From the NCBI RefSeq assembly GCF_900104745.1, contig NZ_LT629732.1, positions 3,459,981 to 3,523,980 of the forward strand: a DNA stretch of 64,000 nucleotides, read 5' to 3'. The translations under genes were made by a program, and so were the position numbers. Position 1 is the first letter of the stretch, and the number at the start of each line of letters is the position of its first letter. This document shows, one piece after another, positions 7,697 to 16,102 of this stretch. The stretch is from Actinopolymorpha singaporensis. Lineage in GTDB: Bacteria; Actinomycetota; Actinomycetes; Propionibacteriales; Actinopolymorphaceae. Under the pieces are notes generated by a model. The model ran no database searches. It saw only the letters and a list, made by a program, of their open reading frames with translations, and was not told the DNA's origin.

Positions 7697-8515
7697 ATGG
7701 ACAAGATCCTCGCCTACACCAGGTCGAACCAGCGCAGCTGGGACGAGATCGCACCGGCCCGGCCGACTCAGTCCGCCGCGTTCTTTCTCGACGGTGGCAC
7801 CACCCTGGAGGAGTTCGAGCCCGGGCTGCTGCCCGACGTCACCGGCAAGCGGATGTTGCACCTCGCGTGTGCCAACGGCAACGACTCCGTTTCCTGGGCC
7901 TTCCTCGGTGCTTCGGTGACCGGCGTCGACCACAGCCACGTAGGGATCGAAGCCGCGAGGGCCCTCGCTCGGGAGACCGGAGCGGACGCGCGGTTCGTCG
8001 TCGCCGACATGTACGAGCTCCCGCCGGAACTGCGGAACTTCGACGTCGTCTACGCGAGCTGGGGAGTCGTGTGCTGGCTGCCCGACCTCGACCGGTGGGC
8101 GGCAACGGTGAGGGAGCGCCTGCGTCCGGGCGGCACCTTCCTGCTGTGCGAGCACCATCCCGTGTGGGAGGTGCTCGGAGTCCGGACGGGGGGAGTGGAG
8201 GTGACCGTCGACTACTTCGGTCGCGGCAGCCCGACCCGGCAGACGTACGACCAGGCCAAGCGTCCGGCCGGGTCGACGCCGGAGACCTCGTTCGACGCGT
8301 TCGTGTGGCCGGTCAGTGACGTGGTCATGAGCCTGGCGCGGGCCGGCCTGCACGTCGAGGAGTTCTTCGAGGCGCCGGTCGCGGAGATGTACGAAGGCCT
8401 GGGTGACGCGGCGACCCGCGTACCCGCCATCTACGTGGTCAAGGCGCGGAGACCCCAGCCTCCCGGACCTGGGCCACGCGACGGCAGGACTGATCTCGGA
8501 CTCGCGATCTCCTAG
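7697..8515 (+). CDS. SAM-dependent class I methyltransferase
   Basis: A 272-residue protein with a Rossmann methyltransferase core. Motif I reads MLHLACANGNDSVSWAFLGA (variant of GxGxG), followed by the acidic VTGVDHS (motif II, ribose-binding Asp), VVADMYELPPE (motif III) and RPGGTFLLCEHHP (post-motif region). The first 45 residues (NQRSWDEIAPARPTQSAAFF) form a cap seen in small-molecule methyltransferases. The acceptor is unknown. A TACCGT box ends 6 bases before the ATG, so it may be transcribed without a leader. Confidence 0.82.
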   Translation: MDKILAYTRSNQRSWDEIAPARPTQSAAFFLDGGTTLEEFEPGLLPDVTGKRMLHLACANGNDSVSWAFLGASVTGVDHSHVGIEAARALARETGADARFVVADMYELPPELRNFDVVYASWGVVCWLPDLDRWAATVRERLRPGGTFLLCEHHPVWEVLGVRTGGVEVTVDYFGRGSPTRQTYDQAKRPAGSTPETSFDAFVWPVSDVVMSLARAGLHVEEFFEAPVAEMYEGLGDAATRVPAIYVVKARRPQPPGPGPRDGRTDLGLAIS

Positions 8516-8562
8516 GGTGGGATGCGGAACGAGACAGTCGACCCCGAGGTTTTCGCCTGACC

Positions 8563-9591
8563 ATGGACAACGCAACGACACCGTACGTTCTGACAAGCCT
8601 GACCGGCCAGGCCGGCATCGTGCAGGACTGGCTGCACGACAACGCCTCCGCGCTGGTGGGTGTCCCGCTGCGGATCCTGCTCATCATCCTGGTGGCCGCG
8701 CTGTTGCGCGCAGTCGCCAAACGCGCCATCACCAGGGTGGTCGAGCGGTTCATCGAGTCGCCGGAGGAGTCGGCACAGGAGGACGCGGGATCGCGCTCGC
8801 GCGGCTCCGGAGTGTTGTGGCGCGACCTCCACCGGGCCTCCGAACGCCGCCGCCAGCGAGCCAGGACGATCGGCTCGGTGCTGAGCAACATCGCCGCCAT
8901 CGTGATCGTGGTGACGGCGATGGCGATGGTCCTGGACCAGCTCGGCATCGCGCTCGGGCCGCTGCTCGCGAGTGCGGGCGTCGTCGGGCTGGCCATCGGC
9001 TTCGGCGCGCAGAGCCTGGTGGCCGACTACCTGTCCGGCATGCTCATCATGGTCGAGGACCAGTACGGCGTCGGCGACATGGTCGACCTCGGCGAGGCGG
9101 TCGGCGAGGTCGAGGAGGTCGGGCTGCGGCTGACCCGGGTCCGAGACCTGCACGGCGGGCTGTGGCACGTACGCAACGGCGAGATCCTGCGGGTGAAGAA
9201 CGACAGCCAGGGCTGGGCCCGCGCAGTGCTCGACGTCACCGTGGCCCGGGACGCGGACCTCGACCAGGTACGCCGGCTCCTGCAGGAGACCGGCCGGAGG
9301 ATGCGCGCGGAGCCGGCGTACCGGAGGATTCTCCTCGAGGACCCCTCGGTGTGGGGCGTGCAGTCCGTCGGCGCCGACGGTGTCGACGTCCGCGTCGCGG
9401 TCAAGACGGTCCCGCTGCAGCAGTGGGCGGTCTCCCGCGAGCTCCGCGAGCGGATCAAGAAGGCACTCGACGCCGCCGGGATCGACATTCCGTTCCCCCA
9501 GCGGACCATCTGGATCCGCAACGAGGACGACGGCAGTGGCCTCGGCCGCGACGCCGGCTCGCCGGCGCGGACCGTCTCGCGCGGCAACTGA
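8563..9591 (+). CDS. mscS: Small-conductance mechanosensitive channel (MscS family)
   Basis: A 342-residue inner-membrane protein with the MscS core. Membrane helices lie near residues 30-55 and 105-130, and the pore helix reads ASAGVVGLAIGFGAQSLVAD with its Gly/Ala packing face, followed by the beta domain start GMLIMVEDQYGVGDMVDL. It opens on membrane tension to release solutes during hypo-osmotic shock. The cytoplasmic vestibule ends in QQWAVSRELRERIKKALDAA and PFPQRTIWI, which is typical. It is a single gene closed by a strong hairpin. Confidence 0.92.
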   Translation: MDNATTPYVLTSLTGQAGIVQDWLHDNASALVGVPLRILLIILVAALLRAVAKRAITRVVERFIESPEESAQEDAGSRSRGSGVLWRDLHRASERRRQRARTIGSVLSNIAAIVIVVTAMAMVLDQLGIALGPLLASAGVVGLAIGFGAQSLVADYLSGMLIMVEDQYGVGDMVDLGEAVGEVEEVGLRLTRVRDLHGGLWHVRNGEILRVKNDSQGWARAVLDVTVARDADLDQVRRLLQETGRRMRAEPAYRRILLEDPSVWGVQSVGADGVDVRVAVKTVPLQQWAVSRELRERIKKALDAAGIDIPFPQRTIWIRNEDDGSGLGRDAGSPARTVSRGN

Positions 9592-9600
9592 GAGTGTGCG

Positions 9601-9645
9601 GGCTGTCCTGGGGCGCGTGTTCGGGAGACGCGCCCCAGGTCAGCC
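9601..9645. terminator. Bidirectional terminator hairpin between mscS and the GAF-ANTAR gene
   Basis: The arms CTGGGGCGCGT (9608-9618) and ACGCGCCCCAG (9628-9638) are perfect 11-base complements with a 9-base loop, and GGCTG/CAGCC extend the stem outward. It sits between two convergent genes ending at 9591 and 9640, so it can serve both strands. There is no long T-run, as is usual for actinomycetes. Confidence 0.75.
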
Positions 9646-10344
9646 GTCGGGCGTCTCGCCGGTGTAGATGACCTCGCGGGCGACGTCGCGGAGCTTGACG
9701 TTGCGCTGCTGGGAGGCCTGCCGGAGCAGGGTGAAGGCGGCGTCGCTGGTGACGTGGTGCCGCTCCATCAGGATGCCCAGGGCCTCACCGATCGTCGCCC
9801 GGGTCTCCAGCGCCTCCCGGAGGTGGTCGGCCTGGCGGGTGGCCGCGATGGCGACGCCCGCGTGGGACGCGAAGATCCGGCCGATCACCTCCGAACGGTC
9901 GGTGAACGCGTGGGCCCGGTCGGCGTAGAGGTTGAGCGCGCCGAAGGTGTCGTCGCGCGCGAAGAGGCGGAAGGACAGCATGGCGGCCACGCCGAGGCGC
10001 AGCGCCTCGGGGCCGAACCTCGGCCACCGCTCGTCGTTGGCCAGGTCGTTGGCCAGTTGGACCTCTCCGCTGCGTACGGACGCGACACAGGGCCCCTCGT
10101 CCAGGCGGTACTGCGCTTCGTCCACGGCGTAGATGTAGTCGGCGGTCGCGACCGGAGTGTCGACCCGGCCACGAGCGTGACGCATGGTGATGCCGGCGGC
10201 CGTCGCTCCGGGCACGCAGTCGACGGCGGCCTTGACGACGAGGGCGAGAGTGGACTCCTCGGAGTCCTCCGCCCACAGGTTCTGGGCGAGCTCTGCGAAC
10301 GTGCGCGCGAGGCGCTCGCCTTCGGAGGCCTGGGTCAAGCTCAT
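9640..10344 (-). CDS. GAF and ANTAR domain regulator
   Basis: A 234-residue protein. Residues about 20-165 form a GAF sensor domain (DCVPGATAAGITMRHARG, then DEGPCVASVRSGEVQLANDL and GALNLYADRAHAFTD). Residues about 170-225 form an ANTAR domain (LREALETRATIGEALGILME, then AFTLLRQASQQRNVKLRDVA). ANTAR proteins bind paired RNA hairpins and prevent transcription termination; the GAF domain usually senses a signal. I start at the ATG at 10344, which has a GAAGG site. Targets are unknown. Other signalling proteins (STAS, WhiB) lie next to it on the opposite strand. Confidence 0.88.
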   Translation of the reverse strand: MSLTQASEGERLARTFAELAQNLWAEDSEESTLALVVKAAVDCVPGATAAGITMRHARGRVDTPVATADYIYAVDEAQYRLDEGPCVASVRSGEVQLANDLANDERWPRFGPEALRLGVAAMLSFRLFARDDTFGALNLYADRAHAFTDRSEVIGRIFASHAGVAIAATRQADHLREALETRATIGEALGILMERHHVTSDAAFTLLRQASQQRNVKLRDVAREVIYTGETPDG

Positions 10345-10508
10345 CGCCGCCTTCGGGTCCGGGTGCGCCCGCCCGTCGGAGGGCGCACGCAAAGGTGTCG
10401 ACCAGGCGATTATCCGGCCTGACCCGCCCACGGGACAGGGGGGTCAGGCCGGCGACTTCAGACGTCCGGCTTCGGACGTACCTCGTTGATCTTTTTTGTC
10501 CGGGCAAC

Positions 10509-10533
10509 GATTGGCGGTCGCCGTCCTGGGTAT
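10509..10533 (+). promoter_or_regulatory. Candidate SigB-type promoter of the STAS gene
   Basis: GATT (10509-10512), 15 bases, then GGGTAT (10528-10533). This matches the GNNT-N15-GGGTA pattern of SigB/SigF-like stress sigma factors in actinomycetes and lies about 40 bases before the STAS start codon. The motif is short, so chance occurrence is possible. Confidence 0.35.
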
Positions 10534-10574
10534 GGCCGACTTGGTTGGACAGCTAGCCGCGCACATTCCCCGCA

Positions 10575-11066
10575 ATGTCGATCCAGGTGAGGCTAGCTGT
10601 GAACGATCACCTCGTACCCCCTCCCCGCGCCGATTCCCTCGGCCGTTCCCCCCTTCGTTCCACCACTCCTGCCGGCGACGGCCGCCGGCAGTTTCCGCCT
10701 CTTCCGGCCCCCGTCTCGCCCAGCCCGCTGGTGGCGGGTCCCCAGCCGGTGAGCAGCCCGGCACTGGACGTGACCTGGAGCGCGGACAGCCACGGGCACA
10801 CCGTGGTGAGCGTCACCGGTGATGTCACGGTCGGTAACGCCTTGCAGTTCAAGCGCCAGCTGCAGTGGCTGCTGCTGGCACAGCCACCGGTACTCCTGCT
10901 GAGACTCAACAACGCACGCTTCGTCGGCGCGCTCGGTGTCGAGTGCCTGGCCGCGGCCTACAGGCGGGCCAACCTGCTGGGTGTCGACATGCGGGTGGCC
11001 GCCCCGGCGAGCGGCGCCGGCCGAGTGCTCCACCTCACCGATCCCGGCGATGCGCTGCTGTCCTGA
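10575..11066 (+). CDS. STAS domain protein (anti-sigma antagonist-like) without the usual phospho-Ser
   Basis: A 163-residue protein with a Pro/Ser-rich N-terminal 65 residues and a C-terminal STAS fold (HTVVSVTGDVTVGNALQFKR, then PPVLLLRLNNARFVGALGVE). Anti-sigma antagonists normally have D/N-S-S/T-G-L after the second long strand, where a kinase phosphorylates the Ser. Here the stretch is FVGALGVE, with Ala or Gly in place of Ser. It may be constitutively active or have another partner. A SigB-type promoter motif precedes it. Confidence 0.7.
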   Translation: MSIQVRLAVNDHLVPPPRADSLGRSPLRSTTPAGDGRRQFPPLPAPVSPSPLVAGPQPVSSPALDVTWSADSHGHTVVSVTGDVTVGNALQFKRQLQWLLLAQPPVLLLRLNNARFVGALGVECLAAAYRRANLLGVDMRVAAPASGAGRVLHLTDPGDALLS

Positions 11067-11170
11067 CCGGCGGTGGCGGTCGCGCTCGGGCTCCGTACTG
11101 GTTCCCGGCCGGACACCCGACCTGGCCCCGTCGGTTGTCCGCACATCTTGCGGGCGAGGAGAAAGAGAAC

Positions 11171-11506
11171 ATGCCCAAGCGAGGAACAGCCATGCCGGGC
11201 GGACGCAGCAACTCCGCGCGCCCGGCGAAGGCGTGGACGCAGTGGCACGAACAGGCAGCCTGCGCGGACCTTTCGAGCCGACTGTTCTACGGCCACGAGT
11301 CGGAGAGCCCGGCCGAACGAGCCATCAGGGAGGAGACCGCGCTGGCGGTGTGTGAGACGTGCCCCGTCCTGCGCCCGTGCCGGGCCCACGCGATGAACCT
11401 CCCGGAGATGTACGGGGTGTGGGGCGGCACCACCGAAGCCAACCGGAAGGGCGCGAGGCGCTGGTCGCGAGCACAGCGGTACGACGAGTCGCGCCGCGCG
11501 TCGTAA
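11171..11506 (+). CDS. WhiB family iron-sulfur transcriptional regulator
   Basis: A 111-residue protein with the four cluster-binding cysteines at residues 31, 61, 64 and 70 (ACADL and CETCPVLRPC), the GVWGG turn near residue 88 and a basic C-terminal tail (NRKGARRWSRAQRYDESRR) that contacts DNA. WhiB proteins bind a redox- or NO-sensitive [4Fe-4S] cluster and act with the primary sigma factor. A GAGGAG ribosome site precedes the ATG. It is read alone and followed by a hairpin. I cannot assign it to WhiA-D or Wbl subclasses with confidence. Confidence 0.92.
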   Translation: MPKRGTAMPGGRSNSARPAKAWTQWHEQAACADLSSRLFYGHESESPAERAIREETALAVCETCPVLRPCRAHAMNLPEMYGVWGGTTEANRKGARRWSRAQRYDESRRAS

Positions 11507-11543
11507 AGGACCCAGCCTCGCCGTAGAGCAGATCCGCGTCAGG

Positions 11544-11582
11544 ACGCGCCGGCCACTACACCGCGGGCCGGCGCGTTCTTCT
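11544..11582 (+). terminator. Rho-independent terminator after whiB-type gene
   Basis: Perfect 11-base arms ACGCGCCGGCC (11544-11554) and GGCCGGCGCGT (11566-11576) with an 11-base loop, followed by TCTTCT. It lies 38 bases after the WhiB stop codon. Confidence 0.8.
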
Positions 11583-11695
11583 CGTGCACTGGCCCTCGGG
11601 AGATCGGCCGATCCTCGGGGGACTCTGCCGGTCCTGTCGAAGTGGTCGGCCGGTGGTTTCGGTAAGCCGGCTCCAATTCACCCCGTTCGAAGGTG

Positions 11696-11719
11696 GTTGG
11701 TATTTGGCCGCATGGGTAA
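11696..11719 (+). promoter_or_regulatory. Candidate SigB-type promoter of the hopanoid cluster
   Basis: GTTG (11696-11699), 14 bases, then GGGTAA (11714-11719). It lies 84 bases upstream of the dxs-like start and is the best promoter-like motif in the 227 bases between the whiB terminator and the cluster. Stress-sigma control would fit the membrane-protective role of hopanoids. The assignment is by motif only. Confidence 0.35.
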
Positions 11720-11803
11720 CGACCTTGTAGCCAAGATCAACCCTCGGACGTCGCGGTCAGCCGTACTCGTCCAGGCGGTCCTCACCGGCTCGACGAAGGA
11801 TCG

Positions 11804-12826
11804 ATGCGCATGCTCGACGACCTGCGAACTCCCGCCGATCTGCGGACGCTCGACATCGACCAGCCGGAGAGGCTGGCCCACCAGATCCGCGAGTTCCTGG
11901 TGGGGTCGGTGTGCCGGACCGGGGGCCACCTCGGATCCAACGTCGGCGTGGTCGAGTTGACGCTCGCCCTGCACCGGGTCTTCGAGCAGGCCGTCACCTC
12001 CGCCGCGGGGCCGGCCGTGGGCGGCTTCCACCCGGTCGTGAGCCTGTACGCGACGTTCGCCAACCGCGCCTTCGACCAGGTGCTGCTGGACGTCGGCCTG
12101 CACGGCTTGCCGGTCACCTTCGTCCTGGACCGGGCAGGCATCACCGGTCCTGACGGGCCGAGCCACCACGGGGTGTGGGACATCGCGATGCTGGGCATCG
12201 TTCCCGGCATGCGCGTGGCAGCTCCGCGCGACCCGGCGACGCTGCTGGAGGAGCTCGACGAGGCGGTCGCGACCGAGTCCGGGCCGACCGCTCTCCGTTT
12301 CCCGAAGGCCACCGCCGGCCCGGAGCTTGCGGCGGTGGAGCGGTGGCAGGGCGTCGACGTTCTTCGTCGGTCGCGCGGCCAGGAGGTGCTGCTGGTGGTT
12401 GCCGGGCCGTTGGCGGGCGCGGCGCTCGAGGCGGCCGGTCTGCTGGCGGCGGAGGGAACGGAGTGCACGGTGGTCGACCCTCGCTGGCTGCTTCCCGCCA
12501 ACCCGGTGTTGACGACGCTGGCCTGTTCGCACCAGGTGGTGGTGACGGTCGAGGACGGCGTGCGCGACGGTGGGTTCGGTCGGCGGCTGGCTGCCGAGGT
12601 CGCCGAGGCCGGGGCACGTCCCCGGATGCGTACTCTCGGCGTCCCGTCGTCCTACGTCGTCCACGGCGCGCGGTCTGACCTGCTCGCGCGGTTCGGCCTG
12701 GACGCGGAGGGTGTCGCGGCGGCTGTCCGGGACCTGCGTCCGCCCGTGCCCGCGGGTGAGCCGGAGGCACTGCCGGCGACCCGGGCGGACAGCTCGGTCC
12801 GCGCCTTCGCCGGGACCCTGAGGTGA
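11804..12826 (+). pseudogene. dxs: 1-deoxy-D-xylulose-5-phosphate synthase with a large internal deletion
   Basis: The 340-residue frame starts like a normal DXS (LVGSVCRTGGHLGSNVGVVE, ALHRVFE) and then jumps straight to the end of the pyrimidine domain (QAVTSAAGPAVGG, YATFANRAFDQVLLDV, LDRAGITGPDGPSHHG), running on to a complete C-terminal domain. Full enzymes are about 630 residues, so roughly 290 residues are missing, including the GDG-x-N thiamine-diphosphate site. The Glu of the conserved E-Q-H-A-V-T is kept as E-Q-A-V-T but the His is lost. The reading frame is intact across the junction. The product cannot be a normal DXS. It is first in the hopanoid cluster and overlaps hpnC by 4 bases. 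Confidence 0.85.
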
Positions 12827-13725
12827 CGGCGACCAGCGCCAAGGGAGCGGGCGGCGCCAGCGCAGTGGCCGGCGTCGAGGGGGCGGTTGGCGTCGGTGCG
12901 TCACCACTGGACAAGGCGGCGGGCGAGAACTTCCCGGTCGCGCTGCGCGTGCTGCCCCCGCGGCTTCGCCGGCACCTGAACGCGCTCTACTGCTACGCCA
13001 GGTACGTCGACGATCTCGGCGACGAGGCGCCCGGCGACCGGACCGCCGCGCTCCATGAAGTGGCCGACCAGGTCCGCCGGCTGTACGACGGCGCCGGCGG
13101 GGGTGCGGACGTGACCGACCCGGTGGTTGCCGGCCTGCGGCCCATGGTCGCCGAGGTGGGCGTACCGGCCGATCCGTTCCTGCGGCTGGTGGAGGCCAAT
13201 CTCGTCGACCAGCAGGTGACGAGGTACACCTTCGCGGAGCTGCTGGACTACTGCCGGCTGTCGGCGAACCCGGTGGGAGAGGTCGTACTCCACATCTTCG
13301 GCGTCGCGACGCCGGAGCGGATAGAGATGTCCGATCACCTGTGCACCGGACTCCAGTTGGTCGAGCACTGGCAGGACGTCGCCGAGGACCGCCGCAGTGG
13401 CCGGGTCTACCTCCCACAGGAGGACCTGCGGCTGTTCGGCGTCAGCGAGGAGGACCTGGACGCACCCCAGGCGGGTGAGGCGGTGCGGGCGTTGCTGGCC
13501 TTCGAGACCGGCCGTGCGCTGGCCTACCTCGAGGCAGGCGCCCTGCTGCTGCCGAGCCTGCGCGGGTGGGCCCGGCTCGCCGTGTCCGGCTACCTCGCCG
13601 GCGGTCGCGCCGCGGCGGCCGCCATCGCCCGGGCCGGACACGACACGTTGTCGGGGACGCCCAGGGCCGGTTCCCGGCAGGTCGCGGCAGCCTGGCTGCG
13701 AGCGAGCCTGCGGAGCCCGGGATGA
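12823..13725 (+). CDS. hpnC: Squalene synthase HpnC (presqualene-/hydroxysqualene-forming pathway)
   Basis: A 300-residue trans-isoprenyl diphosphate synthase-like protein that looks complete. The first Asp-rich motif reads YARYVDDLGDE, the second region QLVEHWQDVAEDRRSGRVYLP, as in the phytoene/squalene synthase fold. In the HpnCDE route HpnD makes presqualene diphosphate from two farnesyl diphosphates, HpnC converts it to hydroxysqualene and HpnE reduces this to squalene. The GTG at 12823 overlaps the dxs stop (GTGA), and its stop overlaps hpnD (ATGA). The first 28 residues are Gly/Ala-rich and probably disordered. Confidence 0.92.
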   Translation: MTATSAKGAGGASAVAGVEGAVGVGASPLDKAAGENFPVALRVLPPRLRRHLNALYCYARYVDDLGDEAPGDRTAALHEVADQVRRLYDGAGGGADVTDPVVAGLRPMVAEVGVPADPFLRLVEANLVDQQVTRYTFAELLDYCRLSANPVGEVVLHIFGVATPERIEMSDHLCTGLQLVEHWQDVAEDRRSGRVYLPQEDLRLFGVSEEDLDAPQAGEAVRALLAFETGRALAYLEAGALLLPSLRGWARLAVSGYLAGGRAAAAAIARAGHDTLSGTPRAGSRQVAAAWLRASLRSPG

Positions 13726-14591
13726 ACGACATCTCGAACGCCTACGACATCTGCGAGGAGATCACCCGCCGGGAGGCCCGGAACTTCTCGTACGGCATCA
13801 GGCTGCTCCCGCCGCCGAAGCGGCGGGCACTCAGCGCGGTGTACGCCACGGCCCGGCGGATCGACGACATCGGCGACGGCGACCTGCCCGCCGAGGAGAA
13901 GCTGCGGCGTCTGGCCGAGACCCGCAAGGCCATCTCCCACCTCGGCGCGGACGAGGCGACCCGGACCGACCCGGTGCTACTCGCCCTCGCCGACGCGGCG
14001 GCCCGCTTCCCGATACCGCTGGACGCCTTCGACGAACTCGTGGCCGGCTGCGAGGCGGACAGCCGCGGCGCGCAGTACGACACCTTCGACGACCTCGTCG
14101 GCTACTGCCAGTGCGTCGCGGGCTCGGTCGGCCGGCTGTCGACCGGCGTCTACGCGCCCGCTGCCTTGGCCCACGCCATGCCGCTCGCCGACACGCTGGG
14201 CATCGCGCTGCAGATCACCAACATCCTGCGTGACCTGCGCGAGGACCGCCAGATCGGCCGGATCTACCTGCCCCGGGAGGACCTGCGGCGCTTCGGCTGT
14301 TCACTCGACCTCGACGCGGCCGGTCGGCTGGCCGACCCTCCGGAACGCCTCGCCGCCCTGGTGCGGTTCGAGGCCGACCGGGCCGAGATCTGGTACCGAC
14401 GTGGGCTGACCCTGCTGCCGCTGCTCGACCGGCGGGCGGCTGCGTGCACCGCCGCGATGGCCGGTATCTACCGCAGGCTGCTGCGCCAGATCGCCCGCGA
14501 CCCCGAGGCCGTGCGCGCGGCCCGGCTGTCGCTGGGCACCAGGCAGAAGCTCGCCGTCGCCGTGCGCGCACTCGTCCGGAGGTCGGCATGA
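13722..14591 (+). CDS. hpnD: Presqualene diphosphate synthase HpnD
   Basis: A 289-residue protein of the squalene/phytoene synthase fold, apparently intact: ARNFSYGIRLLPPPKRRAL at the start, the first Asp-rich motif TARRIDDIGDG, QYDTFDDLVGYCQCVAGSVG in the middle and the second motif ITNILRDLREDRQIGRIYLP. It condenses two farnesyl diphosphates to presqualene diphosphate at the membrane. The 4-base overlaps with hpnC before and the hpnE remnant after show it sits in a coupled operon. Its product would need a working HpnE, which is not encoded here. Confidence 0.93.
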   Translation: MNDISNAYDICEEITRREARNFSYGIRLLPPPKRRALSAVYATARRIDDIGDGDLPAEEKLRRLAETRKAISHLGADEATRTDPVLLALADAAARFPIPLDAFDELVAGCEADSRGAQYDTFDDLVGYCQCVAGSVGRLSTGVYAPAALAHAMPLADTLGIALQITNILRDLREDRQIGRIYLPREDLRRFGCSLDLDAAGRLADPPERLAALVRFEADRAEIWYRRGLTLLPLLDRRAAACTAAMAGIYRRLLRQIARDPEAVRAARLSLGTRQKLAVAVRALVRRSA

Positions 14592-15013
14592 AGTGGGTCT
14601 TCGACCGCACCGACGCGGCCGGCGGCGACGGACAGTACCTCGTCGTGTCGCTGTCGGCGGCCGACGACGAGCTGAACCAGCCCGCCGCACAACTGCTGGC
14701 GGTCCAGTTGGCGGCGCTCGCCGACCTGTTCCCGGCAGCCCGCGGGGCCTGGGTGGTGGACGCGTTCGTCACCCGCGAACCCCACGCCACCTTCCGCCAG
14801 CGGGCGGGTACGGCGGCACTGCGCCCGGCGGCGTCGACCCGTTGGCCCGGCCTGGCGCTGGCCGGTGCCTGGACCCGTACGGGCTGGCCGGACACCTTGG
14901 AAGGCGCCGTCCGCAGCGGAGCGGCCGCGGCCGACCACCTGGGCGTCCCGAGGTCCCGGGCGAGGTCCCAGGCGGGATCGCCGGTGAGGTCTCAGGCGAT
15001 GGAGGGGACATGA
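14588..15013 (+). pseudogene. hpnE: C-terminal remnant of squalene-associated FAD-dependent desaturase HpnE
   Basis: Only 141 residues remain. They match the end of HpnE: KWVFDRTDAAGGDGQYLVVS, VTREPHATFRQRAGTAALRP and LALAGAWTRTGWPDTLEGAV, the last being the FAD-binding C-terminal signature. The N-terminal GxGxxG FAD domain and the substrate domain (about 300 residues) are absent. The start codon is still the ATG that overlaps the hpnD stop, so the deletion removed the region just after the start without breaking the frame or the coupling. The product cannot bind FAD normally. Confidence 0.88.
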
Positions 15014-16101
15014 ACCACGATCAGGCAACCCTGGAACAGCCCTTCGACCGTGAGCCGCCGCAGCGTCCGCGGTCGACGCCGGCACCGGTCACCGTGTCCG
15101 TGCTCGAGGAGGCCAGGCGGCTCACCGAACCCGTGATCCGAGCGGGACTGGACCGGCTGGACCCGGACACCCGGCACGCGTGCGGCTACCACCTCGGCTA
15201 CTGGGACGCCGACGGCAGCCCGCTCGACGCCGGCGGCAAGGGGGTGCGGCCGGCGCTGGCGGTGCTGTCCGCGAGGGCGGCGGGCGTGAGAGGTGGCGCC
15301 CCCCGGGCCGGGGTCGTGGCCGCGGCGGCGTGTGAGCTCGTACACAACTTCTCACTCCTGCACGACGACCTGATGGACGGCGACACCGAGCGGCGCCACC
15401 GTAAGACCGTCTGGGCACGGTTCGGACCGGCCTCGGCGATCCTGGCCGGCGACGCCATGCTCGCGCTCGCGAACGAGCTGCTGGCCGAGGCCGGCTCACC
15501 CACCACGGCGGCAGCGCTCGGCCACCTCAACCTGACCACCCGGCGGCTGGTGAAGGGACAGGCGGCCGACCTCGCGTTCGAGAAGCGGGCCCGCGTCACG
15601 CTGTCCGAGTGCCTGCAGATGGCCGAGGACAAGACCGGTGCGCTGCTCGCGTGTTCGGCGTCCCTGGGCGCGATGCTCGTCGGTGCGCCCGCGCGAACCA
15701 CGGCGGCGCTGGCCGACTACGGGGCTCACCTCGGTCTCGCCTTCCAGCTGATCGACGACCTCCTCGGCATCTGGGGGACTCCGGCGCGGACCGGCAAGCC
15801 GGTCTGGTCCGACCTGCGGGCGCGGAAGAAGTCCCTGCCTGTCGTCGTCGCGCTCGCCTCGGACCGCCCGGCGGGCGGTCAGTTGCGCCGGATGTACGCC
15901 GAGGGGGCGCTGCAGGACGAGGCCGCACTGGCGGAGATGGCGAACCTCGTCGATCGCGCGGGTGGCCGGGCCTGGACCGAAGCACGCGCCGAACGCGAAT
16001 CCGCGGCAGCGGTCGCCGCGCTCGCCGGTCTGGACGGGCCGGCCTCGGTGCGCGCCGAGTTGGCCGCCCTCGCCGAACTTCTGTGCAGGAGGACCTACTG
16101 A
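15010..16101 (+). CDS. Polyprenyl (farnesyl/geranylgeranyl-type) diphosphate synthase
   Basis: A 363-residue trans-prenyltransferase. KGVRPALAVLSARAAG holds the conserved GK-x-x-RP element, FSLLHDDLMDGDTERRHRKT the first Asp-rich motif DDxxD, VKGQAADLAFE the KG-Q-x-D element, and FQLIDDLLGIWGTPARTGKP the second Asp-rich motif. It elongates allylic diphosphates with isopentenyl diphosphate and would supply farnesyl diphosphate to HpnD. A GGAGGGG ribosome site precedes the ATG at 15010, which shares 4 bases with the hpnE remnant. Hopanoid clusters of streptomycetes have the same gene at this place. Chain length cannot be fixed from motifs alone. Confidence 0.9.
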   Translation: MNHDQATLEQPFDREPPQRPRSTPAPVTVSVLEEARRLTEPVIRAGLDRLDPDTRHACGYHLGYWDADGSPLDAGGKGVRPALAVLSARAAGVRGGAPRAGVVAAAACELVHNFSLLHDDLMDGDTERRHRKTVWARFGPASAILAGDAMLALANELLAEAGSPTTAAALGHLNLTTRRLVKGQAADLAFEKRARVTLSECLQMAEDKTGALLACSASLGAMLVGAPARTTAALADYGAHLGLAFQLIDDLLGIWGTPARTGKPVWSDLRARKKSLPVVVALASDRPAGGQLRRMYAEGALQDEAALAEMANLVDRAGGRAWTEARAERESAAAVAALAGLDGPASVRAELAALAELLCRRTY

Positions 16102-16102
16102 C

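Noticed and set aside
10462-10499. Hairpin ACGTCCG-GCTT-CGGACGT followed by a T-run
   Set aside because: It lies upstream of both flanking genes' start codons and the T-run is 12 bases away, so neither a terminator nor an attenuator is convincing.
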